Origin: Patella vulgata
Lineage: Eukaryota; Mollusca; Gastropoda; Patellidae
Length of the DNA stretch: 64,000 nucleotides
Reading direction: 5' to 3'
Assembly (NCBI RefSeq): GCF_932274485.2
Contig: NC_065883.2
Coordinates: 10,414,222 to 10,478,221, forward strand
Shown here: positions 45,812 through 55,909 of the stretch, piece after piece
How positions within the stretch are numbered: the stretch's first letter is position 1
How the letters are laid out: each line of letters opens with the position of its first letter
Notes under the pieces: model-generated
What the model was told of the DNA's origin: nothing
The model's input: the letters and a program-made list of their open reading frames with translations, nothing else
Database searches by the model: none
Position numbers and translations under genes: made by a program

Positions 45812-46566
45812 CACCAAGAACCAAGGCATAGAGCGACACCACAGTATTTCATCGAGTCTCTTGATAGAGGAATCTGATAAAATGTATTTGTTAAGTGAGT
45901 TACAATAATATACTACCATGAAGCAATTGTCCGAATGATAGACTCAACGTTTGGCATTAATGAATTTTGAGGCAAGACGGCAACTACCGTTAGTCTTCTG
46001 TATTAAAAAGGAAGGGTTGAGATACGCTACTGACACACCCACGTCTTCTGGAGGACGAAACACAACAGCTGCTTCGAGTTCATCGGTTTTTTTCTCTGTA
46101 ATGCGGTAAGTTTATCTCTAGCATACTGCGGAACTCTGCCTGTTCTTTATTTACTACAACCCGAAAATTACTAGCATTATAGCATGATATGATTAACTCA
46201 TAAGATTATCAAACGTGTGTAATAGATTCTGGAACTTACTAAAGTCGTCTGAAGACAAAATATAGTTGCTGAGGTATGACCCCACCGCATTTACTCTTTT
46301 ATTTCGTGGTACATTAGCTGATGTTGTGACGGCCAAGGAATAATCAGTATCATCTGGTGTATAGTCCTTGACAGAAATGTTAATGTCTTGAAATTGGTTG
46401 CAGTTCAAAAGATTACTCAAAGCCATTAAAAACGCAATGTCTAACTCGTGGATTACTTCTAGTAAACGTTTTCTTGGGCTTTCCTATCTTATGGCACATA
46501 GGTGAAACTTGTGATGGGTCTCTTTTTGTGGAGTTCTGGGTTTGAACCCAATATCAGTTCTAGGTA

Positions 46567-47400
46567 ATGAACTTTGTTCCTGGAAATGCAACACTTGTCT
46601 TTTTTCACGATTTTAAGCAGTTCTATATCACACATTTTCCACGTACATTTCCTGCACTCTGGTCAAATTTCAACATTCATCACTTCGGAAAAATGCCACG
46701 CCTTACACGAGAAAATAGGAAGAGAGATATTGGCATGCTGGATCAGGGGGCTTCACAGGTAGCCGTCGCCAGACACTTTAATGTCTACCCATCGAGCATT
46801 GCCCACCTCAGACAACGCTTCCACGCCACTGGAAGAGTTGCCGATCGACCCCGACCTGAAACGCCACCTGTAACAACCGCTGCTCAAGATCGCCACATCC
46901 GGCTACAGCATCTGCGCAACAGGTTCCAGTCAGCTACTGCTACTGCCAGAGGAACTGTTGGGACACGCAACGTCAGATCAGCCTTCAAGCAGTCCAAAGG
47001 CGCATGGCTGCTCTTGGGTTACGCTGCCGTCGAAGCTACCAAGGTCAGACCCTATTGCATCGTCATCGACTTGCCAGACACCAATGAGCCGCAAATCAGG
47101 GGTATCTCCACAACACACCATGGCGAAATGTCATCTTCTCGGATGAATCCCGATTCAACCTCAGTTTTCCTGATGTCGACATGAACGCTTTGCTCGTAAC
47201 TGCGTACTGTAAAGGAATCGTTTCGTGGGAGGTGGCGTCATGGTTTGGGCCGCTATCAACGTCAACTTCCGGTCCCAGTTGGTGGTGGTCCAAGGCAATC
47301 CCAATGCTCACCATTATGTTGACGCCAGTCCATGCAAAGGCGACGTCAGGCATGTGTAAGAGCACAGGGTGGACTTCTCCCTTCGTCAAAACATAAAACA
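46567..47400 (+). pseudogene. Tc1/mariner-type transposase, broken
   Basis: From the ATG at 46694 the frame reads MPRLTRENRKRDIGMLDQGA, SQVAVARHFNVYPSSIAHLR, QRFHATGRVADRPRPETPPV, TTAAQDRHIRLQHLRNRFQS: the paired-type helix-turn-helix and GRPR-like region of Tc1 transposases. The downstream catalytic region is scattered over other frames, with VIFSDESRFNLS near 47130-47165 (the second Asp of DDE/D) and GGGVMVWAAI near 47230-47260. About 200 bp between the N-terminal part and SDESRF is missing or rearranged. Normal length is about 340 aa. No terminal inverted repeats found. Confidence 0.8.
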
Positions 47401-47904
47401 GGAGGTTCAGCTGATTGATGTTTGGTATCATCAGCGTGGATAGAAATAAAATCTATGGGAAACCAAATCCGCTTGTTTCATTTGACATGGAAGAACGAAG
47501 TTTTCGCAGTAAGCTTCGTGGGATTATTTCCAATTAAAATACAGATGTGACGTCGCCCTTTGATGTTGGCGTACCATTGTTTCAAATAATCGTACGGGCA
47601 ACTTGCCAATCGTACATTATTTATACTAGTGAAATATTGGACTCGCGTGACGTATTTCACTGTAAAAGCACGTGCGGAGTGTCTGTATTTTAAGTCGTTT
47701 AATTGTCTCGAGCTTACGGCCCTACTTGTTGTTACAATATATTACTTAATGTCTCGCTCTCGACCATTAAACAATATATACTTACAATCTGTTCGTGAGT
47801 CTCCAAATTACAGACTATACGTTGCCTGGATAATTTTGTATACTACTACTATTACGTTGGTTGTGTATTTCAAGACAAATAACCTTGTGGGAAACCTTTC
47901 TGAT
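47401..47904. other. No gene seen
   Basis: Contains the inverted pair TAGTGAAATATTGGACTC / GTGACGTATTTCACTGT near 47628-47664, a possible MITE remnant. Confidence 0.45.
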
Positions 47905-47912
47905 ATTATAGT

Positions 47913-48244
47913 CAGGGGCGCACAACAGGGGTTTTTTTTGGGGGGGGGGGGGCTTAGTCCAGATAGGCAAATGTGCCGATTCTTTTGCCGACGGGACCGC
48001 TTATTCGTCAAAACATGAACTGGTTTACCCGAGTGTCTAACACATTCAATCAAACCAAAATGAGGCCTACCAATCAATATTCAACTGGGTCATTGGAGAA
48101 TTACATAATGCTATAATTACTAAATACTTTTCGACCTAACTGGGGTAATAATTGATTTTGCTAATGCTAAGTGGGCTAACAAAATTATAATGTCCCCCCC
48201 CCCCACATCCGCTCCTTGGAAAATATGATAAGTCTGCACCCCTG
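47913..48244. mobile_element. hAT-type MITE (CAGGGGYGCA ends)
   Basis: 332 bp with ends CAGGGGCGCA and TGCACCCCTG, the hAT terminal signature. Flanks ATTATAGT (47905-47912) and ATTATTGT (48245-48252) form an 8-bp duplication with one mismatch. Homopolymer G near 47940 and C near 48194 are inverted partners just inside the ends. No coding. Confidence 0.8.
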
Positions 48245-48355
48245 ATTATTGTCTAAAGTGATTATTGTGACTGTCATATCACCTGTACTTGATCAATATC
48301 CCAGTGAATTTTGCTACGTCACTGTCTGGGTACCGTCGATTTCTTCGCCTTTCAA

Positions 48356-48668
48356 CGGTGAATCAGTGAGTAAGACACTGGCTCGCAAAACTGGAGGTCC
48401 CTATGTTAATCCCTGTGTTGACTGAGAAAGGTCATCGGGATTTTCCGGTATGGCAAGGCATTATATATAAGTGTTTGTGTGGAACGAAAAACCTAAGTCC
48501 CTTGTACACATATGCGTGCACGTAAAAGAACCCTCGACAGTTGGAATTCGAAATAAGAGTAGGCAGTCCTAGCAAACTTTCCCTTATAGCACACTGCATG
48601 GCGTATGCTCGTTTTCAATATCCCAGTAGGAGCAGAATAGTAGGAGGTTAAAGCCCATTTCATTTTAC
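48356..48668 (+). mobile_element. SINE family S1
   Basis: GGTGAATCAGTGAGTAAGAC, CGGGATTTTCCGGTATGGCA, GTGCACGTAAAAGAACCCTC, TTGGAATTCGAAATAAGAGT, GGCGTATGCTCG, GAGGTTAAAGCCCATTTCAT. Confidence 0.8.
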
Positions 48669-48669
48669 T

Positions 48670-49190
48670 TCACGCACTCTGTCTTACAAGTCGGTCATTA
48701 TTTCCGGCTTTACTCATTTGTGTTTCTAAACGCAATCTCATCTTCCTTAAGTCGTGAGGTTGGTGGATTTGGTAGGACTTCATAAGTGGAACAGCCTAGG
48801 ATCTTTCTTCACCTGAATTTAGTGCAATCATCTCAAGAATACAAGATCACGATATTACTGTTGCCAGTCACTACATCACTTGTTTGCCCAGTCTGGGCTA
48901 TATTGCGAAATACTAAACTTTTTAAAAGAGACAGGTTTTTATTATAAATATTAATTTTTATATTTATTGTTTATATGCATAACATATTGTTTTTATTTTT
49001 AAATTTGATAAAACTGTTATATTGTTTTTATTTATGCATATAAAATTTTATGATATGATTTAGCTTGTCTCGAAATAATCACCATATGTTTGGCGCAATA
49101 TATCCCGATTGGTACTGACGTACCATTATACCATATTTCATTTCATTTCATTTCATTTCTTCGCCTAAATACGGCACTGGACCAATATGA
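48670..49190. other. No gene seen; AT-rich
   Basis: A stretch 48940-49060 is almost pure A/T, and (ATTTC)n ends at 49165. Confidence 0.45.
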
Positions 49191-49194
49191 AATC

Positions 49195-49240
49195 TGTCCA
49201 ACCTCGTGGGTTTTCCCCGGGTCCTCCGGTTTCCTCCCTG
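49195..49240 (+). mobile_element. SINE S2 internal fragment
   Basis: TCCAACCTCGTGGGTTTTCC CCGGGTCC-type core followed by GGTTTCCTCCC. Confidence 0.65.
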
Positions 49241-49251
49241 TTCATTAACAG

Positions 49252-49460
49252 TACTACTGCAAGGAGTAAATCCAGCCATATTGGTCATCGGTCGGTCAGT
49301 CGGACGAATATTATGTTGACAGTTAAAACACATTAATACTACTGCAAGGAGTAAATCCAGCCATATTGGTCATCGGTCGGTCAGTCCGACGAATATTATG
49401 TTGACAGTTAAAACACATTATTACTACTGCAAGGAGTAAATCCAGCCATGTTGTAAGGGC
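49252..49460 (+). repeat. 85-bp tandem repeat, 2.4 copies
   Basis: TACTACTGCAAGGAGTAAAT begins units at 49252, 49337 and 49422. Units 1 and 2 are nearly identical (one change at GTCGGACG / GTCCGACG), implying recent amplification. Confidence 0.9.
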
Positions 49461-49469
49461 AGGTCCTAA

Positions 49470-51280
49470 AGTAATTGGAGTGCCGGGCTTTTGTGTGCAG
49501 AAAGCTGGAAGATGTATTTATAAAGCAGGCGATGTCAATCGTCCCCATCTTCTCTGCTTTTAGGTAAGGAATATCTTAGATCGACATCCCGATTATTGAA
49601 ACGATGACCACGCTTAGCCTATGATCTAAAGCTCAAGCGTAAACCGAGAGCCGTCGTGGCCCAGGAAAACATGGGCACTGGATCCTGGTGTTAGACGAGA
49701 AGGACCCCCCCCCCCCCTTTTCTCCCTCTTCTCTTTATCTCCGGTTTCATCCCACTGTTAAAGACCCCTTGAAGTAGAATTGCACCATAGGCCAGTCCCC
49801 AAATCTCCCTTCCCCCTTTTCCTCACTCCCTCTTCCCCGATTTTCCCACTCCTTCTCCTTCCCCGACCCTGTGAATTGTGAAGTTAACACCAGAGTCTGC
49901 TTCACTATAGTCCTATCCCCACCCCGCTTTCTATCTCACCTGTCTCTTTTCCCCACTTCATCTTTCTTTCGTTCTATGTTCCGCCCTCCCACCTACCGTT
50001 GAGTGTACGTCGGACTCGAAATCCAACTTCATAGCGGACTTAGACCAAGTTAACCAATCATGGTTAATGTCGCTTTTCTAGGGTGGGAGACGTTTTTGTT
50101 AACATTGACCCAGCTGTCACCACACAAAACATTGAATCATAAATATGATGCATGGAGTTAACAAAAGACTGTAAAAGGAAAGTTCGAAAAAGACTACATT
50201 TTTTTCTAAGAATAATTAATCAGTTTACAGAGTATATTCGATACAAAGCTTTCCCTTTATAACTTGATAAAATGAAAAATTTGAACATTTCATTCAAATT
50301 ACTCTATTGCGAGCGAAGACATTAGCCTTTGAAGGTTTTACAAGACGTGTGCAATAATTCCAACCACCGTACTGGTTTTTCGAAACCAAGTTTCGCTCTT
50401 CCATTTTTAGCTTAAATCAAAATATGGCTGAACTGTTCTAATTCATTTAATATCGGAGATATCCGATGCCATCGAGAGTTGATTATGAGTTAATTAATGT
50501 CTAATTAATAATTTAGATAACATTTCAGGCCTAAAGAAAGACCTGCAACAGGCAGATTTAACTCTTGCATAATGTATGTTTAATATAATCTCTTGAATAT
50601 ATTACAATTAATAAATAAGTTTCGTAACAAAATGTCGTCAAAGTTATAGTAAAACATTTGGCTTGACCATAAACAGGACATACTGTAACAGTGGAAATCT
50701 TCGGTAATAATTAAAGACTGGAACTATGCTTGATACTATTTATTACCGGAAACATTAAACATCATATACGGGGAACAGCACGTCCGACAAGCAGATTAAC
50801 TGTCATGGAAACGGGATAAAACCTAGAATCTTTGTCAATGTACAAATTGGTATTTATAATAAAATGGTATCTTAGGAATACACCAAGGTTACTAATAACA
50901 TTTAAAGAGGAAAGATTAAAATATGAAAGACATATTACAGTAAAATAAAACAATATGGTAGTAATTGAACTCATTAATGTGTCAGCTGTCAACTTCCTGT
51001 CATTAGATGAGTAGTTTAACGTCTAATTAATAACGAAGGATTAATAGAAACATAAGAATAATAGAAATCTTTAAATGATGAATGGATGAATGAATAATGA
51101 ACGAATGAAATATTGAAAGAATAAAATACAAACAGTTAACAATTTTATCGCATTCGTTTAGAATTAGTGTAACTCTAGCAACAAATATACATTCATGAAC
51201 TAACGTCACACAATGCCATTTGACCTGAAGCTTCAACTTTCCTACCTGTCTTCATTAATCCAGTTGGCAAAATTTTGTTT
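49470..51280. other. No gene seen; pyrimidine-rich and AT-rich
   Basis: A poly-C tract (49706-49717) sits in a SINE-like CCGTCGTGGCCCAGGAAAAC region. 49790-50000 is C/T-rich. 50150-51280 is AT-rich with no recognised gene. Confidence 0.45.
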
Positions 51281-51286
51281 TAAATA

Positions 51287-51459
51287 GGGAGCTGTAGTAG
51301 CTCGGTGAGTAAGACGCGCGCTCATTCACCAGGAGTTTTCGGGTTCACCCCCAGTGATGGCCTAGAATGTTCTCCGATACTTCGCCTTGTCGGTTTTGCA
51401 GGACGGAGGGATTGGCACAAAACAGTGTCGAGTCGACCATTTATACACGTTTAGATCTA
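51287..51459 (+). mobile_element. SINE S1 head and body overlapping the end of the ankyrin exon
   Basis: GTAGCTCGGTGAGTAAGACG (box A) and TTTTCGGGTTCACCCCCAG (box B) are followed by GAATGTTCTCCGATACTTCG, GTTTTGCAGGACGGAGGGAT and TGTCGAGTCGACCATTTATA. These parallel the S1 body elsewhere (complement of 58370-58440, and 55620-55660). The usual 3' tail is absent. On the minus strand this sequence supplies the last codons and stop of the ankyrin ORF. Confidence 0.7.
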
Positions 51460-52248
51460 GTAAGAACTTTACAGTTTCCGGACGACCATAGTTATAAGCT
51501 AGGAATAATAAATTGTCATTATGTTTATCTGTATCATCTATATTGCCACCTTTATCTAGTAGCAGTTTAATTTTAGAAACAGGTTCAATATGTGATTTAC
51601 TGCTATATAATATTGGTGTTTGGCCGACAAAACACCTGCTTTGGATGTCTAAACCCAGTTCTAATAAGTACTTTACAGTTTCAAGACAACCATACTCACA
51701 AGCACGGTGTAACACACTGTTATTGTATGTATCTCTATCATCGATATTTCCACCTTTATCTAATATCATTTTTATTTTAGAAACGGGTTCTATTTGTGAT
51801 GCACCGCAGTGTAATAGTGGTGTTAGGCCATTAAAACCCTTGCTATGAATGTCGAAACCCAGTTTAAGTAAGTAGTCTACTGTATCAAGAAGACCAGACC
51901 CACAAGCTAGGTGTAATATATTGTCATTCCAATTATCTGTATCATATTTATTACCACCTTTATCTAGTATCAGTTTAATTTTAGAAACGGGTTCAATTTG
52001 GGATTGACTGCAATATAATATTAGTGTCATGCCGCATTCATACCTCTTATTTACATCATGGCCAGAGTCAATTAAACCTTTAACATTATTTAAATCCCCC
52101 TTTAGGCACGCCTCGTGTAAGGTAAGAAAGTACGGTCTTGTCTTGGGTATGGTATCTTCTTCTTCGTTAGCCGTAGAACCCAAATCGGTGACAGTATCAA
52201 TGATATTTGGATGAATTTGCTGTTGACCGTTGCCATGGGAACATACAT
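51362..52248 (-). CDS. Ankyrin-repeat exon of gene C (intact)
   Basis: An open exon from acceptor CTTTTATAG at 52248 (phase 1) to TAG at 51362, 294 aa. Residues ~1-40 are a polar leader (VCSHGNGQQQIHPNIIDTVT; ANEEEDTIPKTRPYF). Then come ankyrin repeats in ~66-residue double units: LHEACLKGDLNNVKGLIDSG, HDVNKRYECGMTLILYC, QIEPVSKIKLILDKGGN, ILHLACGSGLLDTVDYLLKL, GFDIHSKGFNGLTPLLHC and so on, about seven repeats. Every second repeat carries the family motif IEPVSKIK.ILDKGGN. The final ~26 residues (from about YKWSTRHCF) leave the ankyrin pattern and coincide with an antisense SINE. Ankyrin stacks bind protein partners; here they would form the C-terminal part of the gene C product. No in-frame ATG is needed because the exon is spliced to upstream ones. 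Confidence 0.85.
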
Positions 52249-52389
52249 CTATAAAAGATCATAAAGTCATGATAATAGTCGAAAAAAAAACATGGAAAAT
52301 CAACAATTATTCACCCGGGATATGAAATGAAATGGAGTTTCATGGTACGTTAGGTGTTTATTTGAAACGGAATTAATTTTTCGATAGAA

Positions 52390-52560
52390 AAAGAGATACA
52401 ATGGGGTTCAACGTCCACTTAACACAAACTAGGTAATTTCAGGACTAACATATGGTTCAATTTTATTTCAGTAATATGCTTGCGCTTAGGGTTCTTTAGT
52501 AGTGAGAGGAAACCGGAGGACCCGGAGAAAACCCACTAGGTTGGACAGGCGATCCTGTGC
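52390..52560 (-). mobile_element. SINE family S2, antisense, 5'-truncated
   Basis: ATGGGGTTCAACGTCCACTT, AACACAAACTAGGTAATTTC, GAAACCGGAGGACCCGGAGA, GGTTGGACAGGCGATCCT. It lies in the intron upstream of the ankyrin exon. Confidence 0.85.
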
Positions 52561-52564
52561 GCTA

Positions 52565-53005
52565 CTGTACTGGGGTAAAGCATATTCCTGAAGAAATGGC
52601 ACTAGAAATCCCTCAATGGCCATTGCTGGATTGGCTTCTGATACTTGAGCTTTTGAGGGAATGTGTCTATTCTTCCCGTTCAATCAAATTTATCCCAACT
52701 ACAGCAACAAGATAGCCCTTCGTTTAAACTGGGATCTTGCCTAAAACTTTGGACAGTGATTTAAGGTATTAAAAATGGTAAAAGTATGTTCGTCTCTAAA
52801 CAGTATTGTTTACATTGTATCCGTGTCGATAGCCTCGTTTCTCACGCAATTAGTTTTTCTACAATATTCTGCTATGCACTGGTTACTTGGGCATAATAAA
52901 ATCGCGAGTCATGAGTAAGGTGAATATTGCCAGTTGTAATAGATTACATGTAATAATTCTTATCAGTTCATGATTAGTATTACCTCGGCCCTGTTTCTCG
53001 AAATC
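52565..53005. other. Intron of gene C, nothing recognised
   Basis: Short frames only. Confidence 0.45.
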
Positions 53006-53007
53006 TT

Positions 53008-53106
53008 AACTAAAGATAAAATCCAAATTTTAGTAGTGCTAAGCACTAAAATCAATCTAATATTATCCAATAAAATTACTAAAATTTGGATTTTATCTTA
53101 GTTAAA
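53008..53106. mobile_element. Short palindromic MITE
   Basis: Arms TTAACTAAAGATAAAATCCA and AAATTTTAGTA pair with TACTAAAATTT and GGATTTTATCTTAGTTAA over about 30 bp with one mismatch. The loop is about 40 bp. CCCTGTTTCTCGAAATC lies just outside on the left. Confidence 0.8.
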
Positions 53107-53221
53107 ATTTAAATAGATTTAAATAGATATTTAAATAGGTATTTAAATAGATTACAGGTAATAATGGGTAATCTATTTAAATACCAAGCTGGTGATTTAT
53201 CAAGCTGGTGATTAATATTAC

Positions 53222-53461
53222 CTGGTATTTTAACAGACACTTGACAGTCAGTCTGTTTTCTCGGATTACTAGCTGCCTCCAACTTCATAACTCTTTGGTC
53301 AATATCTTGAAGCCAACATTTCAACGTCGCGTTTTCACGACCCGTTTCTTTTTTCTCCTCTTCCAATCGTTTGATTATCAGTTTCGACGTTGCTATTTCA
53401 CGACCCTTTTCCTCTTTCAATTGTTGGATCATAAGTAAAATGTCTTGGTGCCATTTATTTT
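53222..53461 (-). CDS. Coiled-coil exon of gene C
   Basis: A 240-bp exon, AG/AAAATAAATGG to CCAG/GTAATATT, phase 1 at both ends. It encodes 79 aa: NKWHQDILLMIQQLKEEKGR, EIATSKLIIKRLEEEKKETG, RENATLKCWLQDIDQRVMKL, EAASNPRKQTDCQVSVKIPG. It is the longest of the three WHQD-type coiled-coil exons, with two LKEE/RLEEE blocks. Just past the donor the intron start is duplicated (TCAAGCTGGTGATT twice, 53174-53212). Confidence 0.75.
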
Positions 53462-53469
53462 CTGATTGG

Positions 53470-54020
53470 ACAGACTTAAAGGTTTTAATTATTCTTTTAG
53501 AAATGATAATATGGTAAACCATACATGCACCATCATAATGAAATCCTAGGATCGAAAACAAATACTCGTATTAGCTCAATACAACAACTAGCACATTTAA
53601 AGCGGGAATTTCATATTTTCTAAGAAAGTGAAAAACATAATTATTTCTATGTCTTTTGCTCAATAGGTTATCAACTCACTATTATACGACCATGGGCATT
53701 ATTTCCCACCCTTAAAAATCAATGACACAGGAAATAATAACACAATTACCTCCCTTGTTTTCCTATTGCCTCCATGCATTAGCTACCTTCAAACGTTGGA
53801 ATTTGAAGTTGAAAATGATATTTTTGCCAATTTCTCAGCTGGCAATAGTGAATTATAGGATTAATAGTATTATTCTTTAACAGGGTATGACGGTTTATGG
53901 ATACCATCTATTTTAAGGCTTTATTTTAATAAATGTTTAAAATATAACTTAAAAATATGTAATTGTAGCTTTAAGGTGGGGTTGAAAAGGCGTTTATAAT
54001 GCAGTGTGTTTTAACACTGT
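53470..54020. other. Intron of gene C, AT-rich
   Basis: No recognisable element. Confidence 0.45.
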
Positions 54021-54024
54021 AACC

Positions 54025-54475
54025 CAGGTATCATTTAATATTGTGTATCTAGCGTTAATTTCTTTCACATTCGTTGGATATCAAATCTTTGTTTAAAAAA
54101 TCGTAAAAATTATTTAAAATCACCCAAAATCATCTAATTTGTACTTGTGTCCAGTTTAAAGTTGACTGATTCATTTTGATAATGGGTGTCCAATTTACAA
54201 GTATTTAATTTCCTGACCACTGTTTAAAAATTAATCATTATACATCAATAATCAGTTGTGTTTTTTTATTTTGTAACAGTGATCGAGAAATTAAATACTT
54301 GTAAATTGGACACCCATTATAAAAATTAATCAGTCAGCATTAAACTGGACAGAAGTACAAATTAGATAATTTGGGGTTATTTTAAACAATTTTTACGAAT
54401 TTTTAAACAAAGATTTGATATTAAACGAATGTGAAAGAAATTAGTGGTAAATACACAAGATTAAATAAAGGTGGA
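54025..54475. mobile_element. Large palindromic MITE, ~200-bp arms
   Basis: 54028-54232 pairs with 54272-54472: ACTTGTGTCCAGTTTAAAGT with its complement near 54340, GGGTGTCCAATTTACAAGTA with TACTTGTAAATTGGACACCC, TTCTTTCACATTCG with CGAATGTGAAAGAA. The spacer is about 40-60 bp and the arms are roughly 90% identical. It has no coding and lies in the intron between linker and coiled-coil exons of gene C. Confidence 0.85.
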
Positions 54476-54529
54476 AGAGCAGACCATTTATAATTTTTTA
54501 TATACCTGATGCGGGTCTAGATTTTTACT

Positions 54530-55026
54530 ACGTAATTGGCCCATAGGATATATAGGAGGATAAATATAGTGGTGTTTCTATACTACATGAAGGGCAGGAT
54601 TTACTAAAAGACACAACAGGCCATTGGGTTCCAAAGGTATCTTGAGATCCACTTAAAGTAATTTGTCGTACAGTGTGCCAGTTTATAACCTTGTTTCCCG
54701 TGCACTCCGGGTATTTCATATCAATAATATATTCAAAATCATATGAGAACCTGCACAATAAGTATAGAATCAAGCGTATGGCACAACTGAACTATAAGTA
54801 TAGGCCCAGGGTGATCTTCAACTGGTGGGTCCACTGGTCAGTTGGGTCTAGGATCGACAAGTACGGCAAGAGGGAGAACAACCGGGGAATCGAAACCACG
54901 ACAGTTGACTAAATAACAGATCTTATGATACATCGCGCACGTGCTAACCATTCGGCCACCCCTCTCCCCCTTCCCCTTCCTCTTCCCCACAAGAACAGAA
55001 ATCCGGACCGGAAAACACGTACTTAC
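54530..55026 (-). other. Intron of gene C near the linker exon
   Basis: Homologous to introns at 9647-10596 and 39256-39638 (TTCATATCAATAATATATTC; ACTATAAGTATAGGCCCAGG). An antisense S2 head fragment occupies 54880-54965. Confidence 0.65.
54880..54965 (-). mobile_element. SINE S2 head fragment
   Basis: ACAACCGGGGAATCGAAACC, TATGATACATCGCGCACGTG, CTAACCATTCGGCCACCCC: the reverse complement of the tRNA-like head with box B and box A. Confidence 0.8.
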
Positions 55027-55249
55027 TCTTTGTTACGTCACTTCTCACATCCCTGAAGCTATTCACATTGATACTATCTGTATTGGTATCTACAGTCTGT
55101 TTTTCTGATTTTGATTTAGGTTGACGACTGTCTGTCTCGGCATCTGCAGTCTGGTTTTCTGAGTTTGTTTCATCCTGAAGACGGTTTGTGCTTCTTGTAC
55201 ATAGATATAAATGCCAAGCAAGAAACATGGTAAGTATCTCAACTTGAAT
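55027..55249 (-). CDS. Linker exon of gene C
   Basis: Acceptor TTTTATTTGTCAG at 55249, donor AAAGA/GTAAGTAC. It encodes IQVEILTMFLAWHLYLCTRS, TNRLQDETNSENQTADAETD, SRQPKSKSEKQTVDTNTDSI, NVNSFRDVRSDVTK. The hydrophobic part matches FLTWYLYLYTRNPNRR of gene B but is shorter, so the anchor may be weakened or completed by an upstream exon. The SENQTxDAETDS and EKQTVDTNTDS blocks are an internal duplication absent from gene B. An ATG at 55228 could also serve as start. The end is phase 1, which joins the coiled-coil exon at 53461. Confidence 0.6.
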
Positions 55250-55610
55250 CTGACAAATAAAATTATACTTTATTTTATTACATTATTCGTTTATATTACT
55301 AACCTGTGTAGTATACAAGGAAGAGTATGCTTACCTATTTCGAAAAGACCGGTAACACTTGTCAAATAGGATGTATCCCTATTTGAAAGACACACAATAA
55401 CTCGTTTTCTTCTTGGAAAACATGCGCCCTTTGTTGTAGTGTGATGTAACGAATGCTGAAGTTGGTCTTTATGAACAATGAATTAATTGCCCCGAGTTGT
55501 ACCCTGTCGATACCTATTATATAGTTTCCGAAAACCCCAGTCGTTATCAATTGAAGCCAATTTTAGAATTCGGCATTTAGAATATGCCAGCAATCGAAAT
55601 TGATCAAATT
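55250..55610. other. No gene seen upstream of gene C
   Basis: No clear first exon or promoter identified. Confidence 0.4.
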
Positions 55611-55615
55611 AATTA

Positions 55616-55814
55616 CGAAGGGTCTGACAAGATACAGTGTCTAGTCGTCCCGTATACACGTTGACGTAAAGGTAAAGAACCCTTGGCAGTTGGAATTCGA
55701 AACAGGAGTAGGCCGTACCACCACTGTCGGGCAAAAACTTCCCCCCACATTGTCATCATTATCCCGGTTGGTGCAGAAAAGTAGGACTTTAAACTCAATT
55801 TCATTTTATTTCAA
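55616..55814 (+). mobile_element. SINE family S1, 5'-truncated
   Basis: GTATACACGTTGACGTAAAG, AACCCTTGGCAGTTGGAATT, GAAACAGGAGTAGGCCGTAC, TCCCGGTTGGTGCAGAAAAG, ACTCAATTTCATTTTATTTC. Confidence 0.8.
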
Positions 55815-55909
55815 CCACCGTTGACCATGATTTTCTCTCATGATTTACCAACAATGGTGTGTACAGCTCACTATTTACATATCGGTGAAAGAATTAATTT
55901 TTAATTTTA

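Larger units (their letters stand above)
42170..46460 (-). mobile_element. LTR-retrotransposon fossil (pol fragments), Gypsy- or BEL-type
   Basis: Minus-strand pol-like segments occur in the order reverse transcriptase (about 46430-45430), RNase H (45320-44975) and integrase core/C-terminal part (43030-42570, continuing beyond a SINE). The order RT-RH-IN fits Gypsy/BEL-type pol. It is broken in many places, no LTRs were identified, and it is therefore an old, dead copy. A full SINE (42279-42566) and a SINE tail (45750-45811) inserted into it, and 43040-44960 looks like unrelated inserted sequence. Family placement is from memory of related molluscan elements. Confidence 0.7.

Noticed and set aside
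49252-49460. CRISPR-like array
   Set aside because: Units are contiguous 85-bp tandem repeats without unique spacers, and the context is eukaryotic.
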